Shown: in pieces, positions 41,704 through 51,626 of the stretch
How the letters are laid out: each line of letters begins with the position of its first letter
How positions within the stretch are numbered: the stretch's first letter is position 1
Assembly (NCBI RefSeq): GCF_031951985.1
Contig: NZ_JAVLVU010000001.1
Location: 4,836,001 to 4,900,000 of the forward strand
DNA from: Mucilaginibacter terrae
GTDB lineage: Bacteria; Bacteroidota; Bacteroidia; Sphingobacteriales; Sphingobacteriaceae
Direction of reading: 5' to 3'
DNA: 64,000 nucleotides
Position numbers and translations under genes: made by a program
Notes under the pieces: generated by a model
Databases searched by the model: none
The model's input: only the letters and a program-made list of their open reading frames with translations
Told to the model about the DNA's origin: nothing

Positions 41704-43005
41704 ATGGAAAACACAGACGTACTCATCATTGGGGCAGGTGCGGCGGGTTTAATGGCGGCTTATACCTTGAGTAAGGCCGGTAAAAAAGTAACCGTGCTGG
41801 AGGCCTGCAACCGCACCGGCGGGCGTATACACACTATTCATAACGCTTCATTTTTTAATCATGCCGAGTTAGGGGCCGAGTTTGTACACGGCAATTTGCC
41901 CATCTCCTTAAATTTATTAGGTAAAGCCGGAATTACTTATCACCCCGCAAAAGGCCAAATGTGGCATTACCGCAACGGTACTTTTAAGCAGGATGCCGCC
42001 ATGGTTGAAGGCTGGGACGAGCTGATAGAAAAACTGCACCAACTGAAACATGATGTTACGCTCGATGAGTTTTTAGCAAAATATTTTGTTGATGAACGGT
42101 ACAACGGATTAAAAGAATCGGTAAGGCAGTATGCGGCCGGTTATGATACCGCCGACCCTGCAAAGCTGAGTGCCTTTGCCATGCGTAACGAGTGGGAAAA
42201 CGAAGACGACAGTGCCCAATACCGTTTGGATAGCGGTTACTGCTCACTCATTAATTACCTGTGCGAGGAGATTAAACAAAACAGTGGTTTTATTTACCTA
42301 AATGCACCGGTAAGCAACGTAGAATGGCAGACTGGCAAAGCGACCATATCAACTGCCGATGGTGATACTTACGAAGCTACAAAAGTAATTTTTGCAATCC
42401 CGTTAGGCGTATGGCAGGCGCACAAAAAAGCTAAGGGACATATTACCATATCCCCCGAAATCCCGGCCTATCATGAAGCCTTGCAAAAACTGGGCTTTGG
42501 TGCCATTATCAAAGTGCTGTTGCAGTTTGATGAACCGTTTTGGGAAGATGCCGAAGCCACTGCCCGGGCGGGTCAAAGTTTAGATGATATTATGTTCCTG
42601 TTTTCGGAAGAAACGGTACCTACGTGGTGGACACAGTTGCCCGAACGCTCGCCATTGCTAACCGGCTGGTTAGGCGGACCACCGGCCGTTAAATTTGTAG
42701 GTTATACCAACCAGCAAATTATGCACGAAGCTGTTGAATCGTTAACTCATATATTTAACCGCAGTGCCGATGCGCTCAAAGAGAAACTGGTAGCCTGGCA
42801 TGTAGCCAACTGGACCGCCGAACCTTACATTTACGGTTCATATGCCTACGACACCGTTCACACTACCGAAGCCCTGAAAGTACTGCATCAGCCTGTAGAT
42901 AATACGCTTTACTTTGCCGGCGAATTTATGTACCAGGGGGCATCAATGGGAACGGTTGAAGCGGCATTGGCGAGTGGAAAGGATGTGGCGGATAACTTAA
43001 TTTAA
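41704..43005 (+). CDS. FAD-dependent amine oxidase
   Basis: This 433-residue flavoprotein is a monoamine oxidase-like enzyme (amine oxidase, NAD(P)-binding Rossmann). The FAD motif is VLIIGAGAAGLMAAYTLSKA with the following EACNRTGGRIHT, and the C-terminal FAD-contact region FAGEFMYQGASMGTVEAAL is complete. It has no signal peptide and is cytoplasmic. The substrate may be a primary or polyamine but the sequence does not decide this. It starts at ATG 41704 and is monocistronic. Confidence 0.88.
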   Translation: MENTDVLIIGAGAAGLMAAYTLSKAGKKVTVLEACNRTGGRIHTIHNASFFNHAELGAEFVHGNLPISLNLLGKAGITYHPAKGQMWHYRNGTFKQDAAMVEGWDELIEKLHQLKHDVTLDEFLAKYFVDERYNGLKESVRQYAAGYDTADPAKLSAFAMRNEWENEDDSAQYRLDSGYCSLINYLCEEIKQNSGFIYLNAPVSNVEWQTGKATISTADGDTYEATKVIFAIPLGVWQAHKKAKGHITISPEIPAYHEALQKLGFGAIIKVLLQFDEPFWEDAEATARAGQSLDDIMFLFSEETVPTWWTQLPERSPLLTGWLGGPPAVKFVGYTNQQIMHEAVESLTHIFNRSADALKEKLVAWHVANWTAEPYIYGSYAYDTVHTTEALKVLHQPVDNTLYFAGEFMYQGASMGTVEAALASGKDVADNLI

Positions 43006-43138
43006 CGTTCAGTAAATTGGCATATTGCAATTAAAACTCAATAAATTTCAATTGTCATCCAAATGTAAGCCCCCGGCAACAATGACTTTACAATAGATGT
43101 TAAAACAAGCATTTGTTTTTATATTTTTCAATAGATGC

Positions 43139-43146
43139 TACATTTG
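43139..43146 (+). promoter_or_regulatory. Likely -7 box of the RND efflux operon
   Basis: TACATTTG ends 28 bases before the ATG at 43175. A TTTG 23 bases upstream is slightly too far for the best spacing. Confidence 0.45.
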
Positions 43147-43174
43147 CCTATATCTATTGTAATTTTCCTTCCTG

Positions 43175-44591
43175 ATGTTTAGCAGAATATCAATTTACAT
43201 AGGCTTGTGCGCAGCAGGCATGTGTACAGCTTTTACCGCCGCCGCGCAGGAAACTGTAGCCTTAAGCATGAAAGAAGCTGTACAGCTTGGCGTGGATAAT
43301 TATCCGGCCATAAAAGCCAAAAAAGATCAGCTTAATTCTTCGCGCGCTTCGGTATCGCAAAGCAAGGCCGAGTACCTGCCCGATGTTAACTTTTCGGCAC
43401 AAAATGCTTATGGTACCATTAACGGGCAAAATGGACCGTTGATAGGTTACCGTGGTTTAGCCGTTTCCTCATCTGGCCCGGCACTGCCCAACCAAAGCTG
43501 GAACGCGGCCTTTGGTGCCTTATACCTCACCAACGTAAACTGGGACTTTTTTGCCTTTGGCCGTGCTATGGAGCGCATTAAAGTACAAAAGCAAATTGTG
43601 AACCGCGACGAGGCCGATTTAAGCCAGCAGGAATTTCAGCACAAAATACGCATAGCTGCGGCTTATTTAAATGTACTGGCTGCCCAGCGTTTGGTAAAAG
43701 TACAGCAGGATAACTTGAACCGTACTCAGGAAATACGCAAGGTAATTGTAGCCCGCGTAACCAACGGCTTAAACCCGGGAGTTGATTCGTCACTGGCCAG
43801 CACCGAAGTATCGAACGCTAAAATACAACTCACCAACGCCCGCCAAAACGAGCAGGAGCAGGTTAACCAGTTGTCGCAATACTTAGGTTATGCCACCCCG
43901 CCAAAAGATTTTGTGCTCGATAGTACCTTCCTCGTTAAAAATCCGGCTATGCCCAACAAGCCTTCGCAGTTAACGCAGGAAAACCACCCCATGCTGCAGT
44001 TTTATAAAGACCGCATTAACGTGAGCGACGAGCAGGTTAAATATCAAAAAACCTTAGCACTTCCTACGTTTTCGTTCGTGGGTACGTTTCAGGGCAGGGG
44101 GTCAGGATTTACGCTGGCTCCGGCCATTAATACGCCGGTATCGCACACAGGCAGTTATATTGATGCCATTAATCCAACCCGTTATAACTATTTGGTAGGC
44201 ATTGCCACCTCGTGGAACTTCAGCAGTTTGTTCCGTACCAGGTACCAGGTGCAGTCGCAAAAGTTTATTTCCAAACAGTACCAGGACGAGTACGACATGG
44301 TTGACCAGCAATTGCGCAACCAGCAGGTACTGGCCGATACCCGTATTGGTAACGCGCTAACCAATGCTAAAGAAGCGCCCGGACAAATACGCTCGGCTAA
44401 CGAGGCATACATTCAGAAAACAACACTGTATAAAAACGGACTGGCCACCATTACCGATTTTCAGCAGGCGCTATACGTGTTGTACCGTGCCGAAACCAAT
44501 AATTACATTGCGTACAACAACGTTTTGGCAGGCGCTGCTGTTCAAGGCTGCCTCAACGGGCGATTTCGACGTGTTCATCAATAATTTTTAA
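43175..44591 (+). pseudogene. TolC-like outer membrane factor, frameshifted at the end
   Basis: The protein has a signal peptide (to about AAAQE) and the two helix-pair OEP repeats of TolC-family channels, as in QLGVDNYPAIKAKKDQLNSS and LAALNVLAAQRLVKV-type segments. It forms the outer-membrane end of the efflux pump below. Near 44523-44526 a run of four T instead of three shifts the frame, ending the gene in QGCLNGRFRRVHQ at 44584. In the other frame the expected family end reads VWQALLFKAASTGDFDVFIN and stops at 44591. The damage costs only the last 20 residues, so it may be an assembly indel or a mild mutation. Confidence 0.75.
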
Positions 44592-44617
44592 GCTAACATC
44601 TGCCATCATCTACATAA

Positions 44618-47600
44618 ATGGGACTCATAAGATTTGCACTTCGTAAACCCATCACCATCCTGGTATTAGTTGCCGGGCTGTTCTTCTTCGGGTTAAACGC
44701 CATCCGCAGCATCAAGATCGATATTTTCCCCGACTTGAATCTGCCTGTCATTTACGTATCGCACCCTTACGGCGGTTACACGCCAACGCAAATGGAATCG
44801 TACTTTGGTAAACAGTACGTTAACCTGTTGCTGTACGTATCGGGCGTAAAAAGTATCGAAACCCGTAACATTCAGGGTTTAACCTTAATTAAGCTGTCGT
44901 TTTACGAGGGCACCAACATGGCACAGGCCGCGGCAGAAGTTTCGGCCTATACCAACCGGGCGCAGGCCATTTTTCCGCCGGGGTCGCAGCCGCCTTTTAT
45001 TCTGCGTTTCGATGCTTCTACGCTGCCGGTTGGTCAGCTGGTATTAACCAGTCCCAAGCGTACCAATAACGAATTGCTCGATTTAGCCAACGTATACGTA
45101 CGTTCATCATTTACCTCGGTACCGGGCCTGGTTTCGCCGGCACCTTTTGGTGGTAACACGCGAACGGTGGTTATCAAGGTCGATCCCTCGCTGCTGCGTT
45201 CGCACAACCTTACGCCCGATCAAATTGTTACCTCCATCCGCGAAAACAACTTGAACTCGCCCGCCGGTAACGTGCGCATAGGCGATTTAAACTACTTAAC
45301 CCCGGCCAATACTTCGATGAAAAGGGTTCAGGATTTTGGCGATATTCCACTGTACCGTAACAATATCCAAACCGTATTTTTAAAGGATGTAGCCACGGTT
45401 GAAGACGGTGCCGATATTACCAGCAGTTACGCCCTGGTTAACGGCAAACGTTCGGTTTACCTGCCCATTACCAAATCGGCCGATGCCTCAACCTGGGAAG
45501 TGGTGCAGAACTTAAAGAAAGCTATCCCGCGTTTTCAGGCCTTACTGCCCGAGGATGTGCAGTTGTCTTATGTATTCGATCAATCTACTTATGTAATTAA
45601 CGCCGTTAAAAGTTTGGCCGAAGAAGGTGCCATTGGCGCTATCCTCACCGGCTTAATGGTATTATTATTTTTGGGCGACAGGAGAGGGGCATTAATCGTT
45701 ATTCTCACTATTCCGGCTTCTATCGTGTCGGGGATATTGTTCCTTAAACTGTTCGGGCAAACCATCAACATCATGACGCTGAGCGGACTTTCGCTGGCTA
45801 TCGGTATTTTGGTGGATGAATCGACGGTGACCATCGAGAATATTCACCAGCATTTTGCCATGGGTAAGCCCAAGGCGCTGGCCATATGGGATGCCTGTCA
45901 GGAAATTGCCTTCCCTAAATTATTGATCCTGTTCTGTATTTTAGCGGTGTTTGCACCGGCCTTTACCATGACGGGTATTCCGGGAGCATTGTTCCTGCCG
46001 CTGGCGCTGGCTATCGGTTTCTCCATGATTACGTCGTACTTTTTAGCGCAAACCTTTGTGCCGATAATGGCCAACTGGCTCATGAAAAACGACCATGAAA
46101 AACCAGGCTTTAGTCACGATGACGATCATCAGCATGAATTGAAAGAAGCCGCCGCCCGCCATGCAATTGAAGATCATGGTAAGGACGAAACCAAGTTTGA
46201 TAAATTCCGCCACTGGTTTATGCGCTGGATGGACAGCATGCTGCCCAAAAGCAAGTGGATAGTAAGTATATACGTGATAATGGCTGTTGGTTTGGCCGGC
46301 CTGATGTTTACTATTATTGGCCGCGATGTGCTGCCTAAGGTAGAATCGGGCACTTTCCAGATGCGTTTGCGTTTGCCCGATGGTACCCGTTTGGAGCGTA
46401 CCGAAGCTGCCACGGTTGAGGCGTTGAGAATACTCACCAAAGTGGTTGGCAAAGAAAATATTGCGGTAACATCGGCCTTTGTGGGTACGCACCCCTCGCA
46501 GTTCTCCACCAGTCCTATTTACTTGTTTATGGCCGGTCCGCAGGAGTCGGTAATACAGGCCGCCCTTACCGAAGAGTATGAGGGTACGCTGGATGAACTG
46601 AAAGAAAAATTGCGCCACGAGCTTAAAAAGAGCATCCCCAACATCAAAATATCTTTTGAGCCTATCGACTTAACCGACAAAATATTAAGCCAGGGATCGC
46701 CAACGCCTATTGAGGTGGCCATTACCAGCAAAAACAAGAAGCAGAACGTGGTTTACGCTTACAAGGTGCTAAGCGAGTTGAAAAAGATAAAATACCTGCG
46801 CGATGTGCAAATTGCGCAATCATTCAAGTACCCGTCTATCAATATTAATATCGATCGCGCCCGTGCCGCCCAGTTAGGGTTGGGTATAGGCGAAATCTCC
46901 CGCTCGTTAACGGCATCAACCTCATCATCGCGCTTTACCGAAAAGAACGTTTGGCTGGATGAAAAAGTAGGCTTGAGCTATAACGTGCAGGTGCAGGTGC
47001 CCGAGTATCAAATGGCAAGCATAAACGATATTAAGGAAATTCCAGTAACGGCCAACCAGCGCCGCCCGGTACTGGCCGATGTAGCCAGCATTAAAATGGA
47101 CACCACTTATGGCGAAAATGATAACATTGGTGCCATCCCAACACTATCGGTTACAGCCAACCTTAACGAAAAGGATTTGGGTACCGCACTGGGCGATGTA
47201 AAAAAAGTAATTAAAAACCTGGGCGAAATGCCCCGCGGTTTAACCATTGAGCCCCGTGGTTTAGGTCAAACTTTAGATGATACCCTGGGTAGCTTACAAA
47301 CTGGTTTAATGGTTGCCATTGTGGTGATCTTCCTCATGCTGACGGCTAATTTCCAGTCGTTCAAGGTGTCGTTCGTTATATTGTCTACCGTTCCGGCGGT
47401 AATACTGGGTTCGTTGCTGCTGGTTTGGGGCACGGGTGCTACGCTTAACCTGCAATCGTACATGGGTATGATCATGTCGGTGGGGGTGGCCATATCCAAC
47501 TCGGTACTCTTAATTACCAATGCCGAAGAACTGCGGATGCTGAACGGCAATGCCCTGCAATCAGCCCGCGAAGCGGTGGCTCTGCGTTTACGCCCCATAT

Positions 47601-47866
47601 TAATGACCAGTTTAGCCATGATCGTGGGTATGGTTCCTATGGCATTGGGCTTGGGCGAGGGTGGCGACCAAACTTCACCGTTAGGTCGGTCGGTAATAGG
47701 AGGATTGTTATTCTCTACCTTTGCATCGCTCATTATATTACCGCTGGTATTTGCCTGGGTACAAAATGGTACCACCACCCAATCGGTATCGTTAGACCCT
47801 GAGGATGCCGAAAGCAAGTTTTTTGTCCCACTGCATCACGCCGAAAAGAGCGACGATAATAGTTAA
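44618..47866 (+). CDS. RND-family efflux pump, inner membrane
   Basis: This 1082-residue pump has the full RND plan: first helix FALRKPITILVLVAGLFFFG, porter domains, helices 2-6 with GILVDESTVTIENIHQHFAM (the proton-relay helix, with Asp-Glu at the usual Asp pair), a second half with GMIMSVGVAISNSVLLITNA and the final helices. A His/Asp-rich cytosolic segment (FSHDDDHQHELKEAA) lies after helix 6, near residue 500. It is in the middle of the operon, 26 bases after the TolC-like gene and 37 bases before the adaptor. Substrate may be metal or organic; the family label is HAE-1/CzcA-like. Confidence 0.93.
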   Translation: MGLIRFALRKPITILVLVAGLFFFGLNAIRSIKIDIFPDLNLPVIYVSHPYGGYTPTQMESYFGKQYVNLLLYVSGVKSIETRNIQGLTLIKLSFYEGTNMAQAAAEVSAYTNRAQAIFPPGSQPPFILRFDASTLPVGQLVLTSPKRTNNELLDLANVYVRSSFTSVPGLVSPAPFGGNTRTVVIKVDPSLLRSHNLTPDQIVTSIRENNLNSPAGNVRIGDLNYLTPANTSMKRVQDFGDIPLYRNNIQTVFLKDVATVEDGADITSSYALVNGKRSVYLPITKSADASTWEVVQNLKKAIPRFQALLPEDVQLSYVFDQSTYVINAVKSLAEEGAIGAILTGLMVLLFLGDRRGALIVILTIPASIVSGILFLKLFGQTINIMTLSGLSLAIGILVDESTVTIENIHQHFAMGKPKALAIWDACQEIAFPKLLILFCILAVFAPAFTMTGIPGALFLPLALAIGFSMITSYFLAQTFVPIMANWLMKNDHEKPGFSHDDDHQHELKEAAARHAIEDHGKDETKFDKFRHWFMRWMDSMLPKSKWIVSIYVIMAVGLAGLMFTIIGRDVLPKVESGTFQMRLRLPDGTRLERTEAATVEALRILTKVVGKENIAVTSAFVGTHPSQFSTSPIYLFMAGPQESVIQAALTEEYEGTLDELKEKLRHELKKSIPNIKISFEPIDLTDKILSQGSPTPIEVAITSKNKKQNVVYAYKVLSELKKIKYLRDVQIAQSFKYPSININIDRARAAQLGLGIGEISRSLTASTSSSRFTEKNVWLDEKVGLSYNVQVQVPEYQMASINDIKEIPVTANQRRPVLADVASIKMDTTYGENDNIGAIPTLSVTANLNEKDLGTALGDVKKVIKNLGEMPRGLTIEPRGLGQTLDDTLGSLQTGLMVAIVVIFLMLTANFQSFKVSFVILSTVPAVILGSLLLVWGTGATLNLQSYMGMIMSVGVAISNSVLLITNAEELRMLNGNALQSAREAVALRLRPILMTSLAMIVGMVPMALGLGEGGDQTSPLGRSVIGGLLFSTFASLIILPLVFAWVQNGTTTQSVSLDPEDAESKFFVPLHHAEKSDDNS

Positions 47867-47903
47867 TAAGATATTTGATAAATTGCTACTGTATAATATA
47901 AAG

Positions 47904-49070
47904 ATGAAAAATCTGAGAAGCCATATCACCACGGCCGTGTCGCTATTAAGCATAGCCGGTGTATTGAGTTTAAGCGCCTGCCATTCCGAAAAAAAGGAAA
48001 GCGCCGAACAGAAAAATGCCGAAGAGCAGGCCGAAGCTGGCGTACCCCCGGTTGAAACTGTTGTTTTGGGGAAAAGCAAAATGGCATCAACCCTGCAAGT
48101 TCCCGGCGAGCTGGCTCCTTATCAGCAGGTAAGCCTGTATGCTAAAATTAACAGCTACGTTCAAAAGTATTTGGTTGATGTGGGTTCGGAAGTGCATAAA
48201 GGACAATTAATGCTTGTGCTGGAAGCACCGGAAATCAACTCGCAGCTGGCATCGGCCAAAGCCCGTGTTAAGCAGCAAGAGGCGGTATATTTAGCCAGCA
48301 AAGCTAATTACGGTCGTTTGGTTAACACCGCCAAAACCCCCGGTACCATTGCCCAGAATGATATTGATTTAGCTAACGCAAGACAATCTTCAGATTTTGC
48401 CAATGTTGAAGCCGCTAAAGCCGGCCTGCAAGAGGTAAGCACCAACCTGCAGTATCTGCAAATACGCGCCCCGTTTGATGGCGTGGTGAGCGAGCGTAAC
48501 GCCAGTATGGGCGCTTATGTTGGTCCGGGTGGTAAGGGTTCGGATTTGCCTTTGTTTGTAGTACAGCAGCAAAAGAAGCTGCGTTTAATTATATCGGTAC
48601 CCGAGCTAAGCACGGGTGCGCTAACCGGTAAAGAAGAAGTTACTTTTACCGTACGTGCCCTGCCCGAGCAACAGTTTACCGCCAAGGTGAAGCGTGCCGC
48701 CGGTGCACTGGATGCCCGCTTACGGTCGGAGCGTTTAGAGATGGATGTAGAGAATCCTAAGAAGGTATTACTGCCAGGTATGTATGCAGAGGTTAACCTG
48801 CCACTCAAATCTAAAGACAGCTCGTTCGTAGTACCTAAAACGGCGCTGGTACAATCAACCGAAAAGTTGTTTGTGATACGTATAGTTGGCGATCATAAAG
48901 CCGAGTGGGTAGACGTGCAAAAGGGCTTACAAAGTAAGGATGGCGTGCAAGTTTACAGCAAAGACCTCAAGATAGGGGATAAGATTATCCTCTCAGCCAC
49001 TGACGAGATCAGAGACGGCGGCACGGTGAGCGATAAACCTGCGGCGAAGAAAGAAGAAACGACTGATTAA
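47904..49070 (+). CDS. Membrane fusion protein (HlyD-like adaptor), lipoprotein
   Basis: This 388-residue adaptor starts at ATG 47904 (MKNLRSHITTAVSLLSIAGV), with a lipobox LSLSACHS, so it is anchored to the inner membrane. The periplasmic part has the lipoyl halves (YQQVSLYAKINSYVQKYLVD early and YLQIRAPFDGVVSERNA later) around a long helical hairpin, and the beta-barrel domain to about residue 340. It bridges the RND pump and the outer membrane channel. A longer frame from 47805 starts inside the pump gene and is rejected. A terminator follows. Confidence 0.92.
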   Translation: MKNLRSHITTAVSLLSIAGVLSLSACHSEKKESAEQKNAEEQAEAGVPPVETVVLGKSKMASTLQVPGELAPYQQVSLYAKINSYVQKYLVDVGSEVHKGQLMLVLEAPEINSQLASAKARVKQQEAVYLASKANYGRLVNTAKTPGTIAQNDIDLANARQSSDFANVEAAKAGLQEVSTNLQYLQIRAPFDGVVSERNASMGAYVGPGGKGSDLPLFVVQQQKKLRLIISVPELSTGALTGKEEVTFTVRALPEQQFTAKVKRAAGALDARLRSERLEMDVENPKKVLLPGMYAEVNLPLKSKDSSFVVPKTALVQSTEKLFVIRIVGDHKAEWVDVQKGLQSKDGVQVYSKDLKIGDKIILSATDEIRDGGTVSDKPAAKKEETTD

Positions 49071-49075
49071 TATTT

Positions 49076-49108
49076 AAGGCGGCCAACGGGTCGCCTTTTT
49101 TTATTTTT
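49076..49108 (+). terminator. Terminator of the RND efflux operon
   Basis: AAGGCG and CGCCTT pair around GCCAACGGGT and are followed by a T7 run. It begins six bases after the adaptor stop. Confidence 0.8.
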
Positions 49109-49142
49109 AAGATATTTTATTCAATTTTTATGTGCCGCCTAT

Positions 49143-49253
49143 TGAAGCGTCCACGCTTCAATGAAAATAAGTGCAAGCGTCAACGCTTGCGATACCTTAG
49201 AGTTACGTAAGCGTAGACGCTTACTTTAAGATTCAGTCAAGCGTAGACGCTTG
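49143..49253. repeat. Four AAGCGT-loop-ACGCTT hairpins in a row
   Basis: Short perfect hairpins lie at 49143-49160, 49173-49190, 49207-49224 and 49238-49253. Each has the form AAGCG-loop-CGCTT with loops TCCA, TCAA, TAGA and TAGA, while the outer pair varies (T/A, GC/GC, GT/AC, C/G). Start points are 30, 34 and 31 bases apart. Compensating changes in the outer pairs suggest that the hairpin is preserved, as in REP clusters. Confidence 0.85.
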
Positions 49254-49429
49254 CCTGTGCGGGGGCTGCGTTGTTATTTCACACATAGCAAAAGCACTGC
49301 CTTAACATAACCTAATAATACCGGCATCAGCCTGTTCGGTGGCTACAAATCTATGTAAAAGTACTAACGTGGTAGAACAGGGTGCAGCCGGGAGTTTTTC
49401 TTTGGTTACTTTCTACTATATAACTTAAA

Positions 49430-50814
49430 TCAAGCGACCTGCTGTTTAAGTCTATCCAACGCCTTTTGTAATGATGCTATCTTAGCCTGTTGATTCCTGT
49501 TAAGATGATCTTCGTAGACCAATGGGTCGAATGACCGCCGTTCACTGACCATTTTATAATAAATGATAGCGATCTTCCGGGCTGTCGCAACTACTGCGTA
49601 TTTGTGTCCGCCTTTTGCTTTCATCCGTCTAAAGAAGTGCCCCATCCAGTTCTGGCTATTTTGTACGCCCTGTGCAGCCATGCGAAATGCTTTTGCAGCA
49701 GCGTTAGGTTTCTTTTTTTGCAGCTTGCTGGACAAGAGTTTACCACCGGATATTTTGCTATTGGGACAAAGGTTGAGCCAAGAAACGAACCGTTCAGGCG
49801 TTGACCATTTGCTTAGATCAGTACCGGTTTCAGAAATATTTCCAGCGCGCTGATCTCATGAAGCCCATAGAGTTCCATCACGTCGACCTGATGGATGCCT
49901 TTGAGGTACGCCCGGGTATCGAACAACGGTTGGTTCTTATCTTTCTTTTGCTTAGATATTTTGCCTTTCGGTGTGAGTTTGACTTCTTTTTCAGGTATTG
50001 TAATACCTTCGTTTTGCTTTGCATGGACCGAGCGTAATGCCCATTCTATCTCTTGGTCACATTTGCCGACCTGCGTTTGAAGGAACTGATAGTTATGATA
50101 GTTCTGTTCCAGCAGGAACAATTGCTCCTTGCGCCAGTTCCCCTCAAGAGACTTACTGATATGTGCCCTGTCTGCCTTAATGCGAGGGTCGACGAAAGGA
50201 AGAAAGTTTTCAGCGATCCGCTCTCCGTCAATGATCGCTTCTACTATAGCCTTACCTGTTTTGCCCATCAGGTCATTTATCAATGTGTGGATCTTCAGAT
50301 TCATTAGTTCCAAAGCTTTTTGCATTCTCAATACACAGGTACTGCTATCCTGTGTCAGTTTTCTGCGATATCTGACCAACGTGCGCAGGCATTCTGTTTG
50401 GTCATCAGGAAGGAACGAACTTCCGAGCAAACCACAACTATGCAGTTTCTGTATCCACTGCGCATCGCTTTCATCGGTCTTTTTACCGGAGATATTCTTA
50501 GTATGGCGGGCATTGACCAGGTAAACTTCAAATCCTTCAGCAATAAGTACTCCGCAAAGGTTTTTCCAGTAGACACCCGTGCTTTCCATGGCCACTGTTT
50601 CTATCCGGCACGCCTTTAACCAACCAGCTATAGCTAATAAGTCAACTGTGAATGTACCAAACTCTTTTACGCTTATCTCATCCCTGTCTTGTGGAACTGC
50701 GACCGCATGAACTGTGTCACCGATGTCGATGCCGGCGGCGTTGGGATTGACCAATTGAAAGTCGACCCGGTTTTTACTTTGCTTTTTTGTGGCTTTTTGA
50801 TCAGTTTTGTTCAT
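49430..50814 (-). pseudogene. IS110-family transposase, frameshifted
   Basis: The start MNKTDQKATKKQSKNRVDFQ (ATG 50814) leads to the DEDD domain of IS110: NAAGIDIGDTVHAVAVP, AMESTGVYWKNL and KKTDESDAQWI. The frame breaks near 49828-49830 at LKPVLI and a stop at 49813. With one extra A, the frame continues as LKTGTDLSKWSTPERFVSWL and ends at 49430 in the Ser-containing transposase_20 half (SKLQKKKPNAAAKAFRMAAQ). The upstream ATG 50862 begins in the ncRNA candidate and is rejected. The single-base loss may be real or an assembly error. Confidence 0.85.
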
Positions 50815-50819
50815 AAGAA

Positions 50820-50980
50820 TACTTTTTAATAAAGCATCCCGCCTGTCTGCCGGTTGAAGCAAACTCTACTATACGAACTCTATACGTTCAATTGGAAACT
50901 CCATGACGCGGACAGGGCCAAACTTTTTCCATGACCTCGAAATCAATAAAAGGAACGGCCTTTCTGCGGGATGCTTTCCA
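50820..50980 (-). ncRNA. Candidate IS110 bridge RNA
   Basis: The 160 bases upstream of the transposase, read leftward, contain no gene. AAAGCATCCCGC (50831-50842) and GCGGGATGCTTT (50966-50977) form a 12-base perfect stem enclosing the rest, an arrangement suited to a folded RNA. IS110-family elements are known to make a bridge RNA of about this size from the non-coding end beside the transposase start. Target- and donor-binding loops were not assigned. This is inference from family plus the stem. Confidence 0.5.
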
Positions 50981-51020
50981 AAGTTATTATCAACGGAAAC
51001 AGGAGCAAGCGCTCATTTAA

Positions 51021-51284
51021 TACTTTTTGAGGAAAAAAGAAAGTAACATCCACTGGCTTGCGGCAAGTACATTCCTTTCCTAACAGGGCACTGCATAAAG
51101 TCAAAGCACAAACCGCCGTTTCTGCAATTACTTAAACCTGTGCTTTTATACTCTGGGATTGCTTCGACGGCAGCCCGCATTCCCGCCGCTGTCTCGCAAT
51201 GACGTAATGGGTTAAGGCGCTTCGATAAGATTTCTCACTATCGTTTGAAATGACAGGATGGGCATTTTATATAATAACAGTAAA
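51021..51284. repeat. Repeat remnants right of the IS110 element
   Basis: The right arm of the split palindrome (AGAAAGTAAC) is followed by a partial copy of the TGTCATTYCGA family at about 51197-51255 (AAGATTTCTCACTATCGTTT and GAAATGACAGG). No gene was found. Confidence 0.6.
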
Positions 51285-51569
51285 TTATAACTTCTCCAAC
51301 TCTTCCAATAAATTCCTGGCTTCAATAGTACCAATAATATCACCCTTCATGTAAATATTAATGGCAGTTTTCTTTTTACTGAGCTGTAAGCGGCCTTTAA
51401 ATAAGCTGCCATCGGGGCCGTAAATAAAATCTAACAATGGGTTTAAGCCTTCCTTACGGCAAACGAGTTCTTTGCCCATGAGCTTAACAATGAGTTTGAG
51501 CCTGCTGGGTTTTTCCTTTTCGGGTTCAATTTTCAAAACATAATCATTAAGCAGGCGAAACGAGATCAT
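51285..51569 (-). CDS. Hypothetical protein, 94 aa
   Basis: This 94-residue protein (MISFRLLNDYVLKIEPEKEK) is Lys/Glu/Leu rich, with a central ELVCRKEGLNPLLDFIYGPD segment and an end IGTIEARNLLEELEKL. No signal or membrane segment is visible and no family is recognised. It is leftward, downstream of the pyrB group, and separated from the small membrane protein by 57 bases. It may be the last gene of that operon. Confidence 0.6.
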   Translation of the reverse strand: MISFRLLNDYVLKIEPEKEKPSRLKLIVKLMGKELVCRKEGLNPLLDFIYGPDGSLFKGRLQLSKKKTAINIYMKGDIIGTIEARNLLEELEKL

Positions 51570-51626
51570 AGTACGAGTATTTTACATCGAAGGTAGATAA
51601 ACTAATCCCTAATAGCAAAGAGAGAA

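Larger units (their letters stand above)
49415..51020 (-). mobile_element. IS110-family insertion sequence (limits approximate)
   Basis: The element holds the transposase and a 150-base non-coding end. GGTTACTTTCT just left of it (about 49403-49413) and AGAAAGTAAC just right (about 51039-51048) look like the two arms of one host palindrome split by the insertion. IS110 elements lack terminal inverted repeats, so the exact ends are not fixed by sequence. The limits given are inference from the broken palindrome. Confidence 0.65.

Noticed and set aside
47266..47817. Antisense frames of 180 codons or more within the RND pump gene
   Set aside because: They are by-products of codon bias in a large gene with complete family motifs on the other strand.
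49143..49253. Evenly spaced hairpins as a CRISPR array
   Set aside because: The repeated part is only a 16-18 base palindrome whose outer pairs change, and the gaps of 12-16 bases are too short for spacers.
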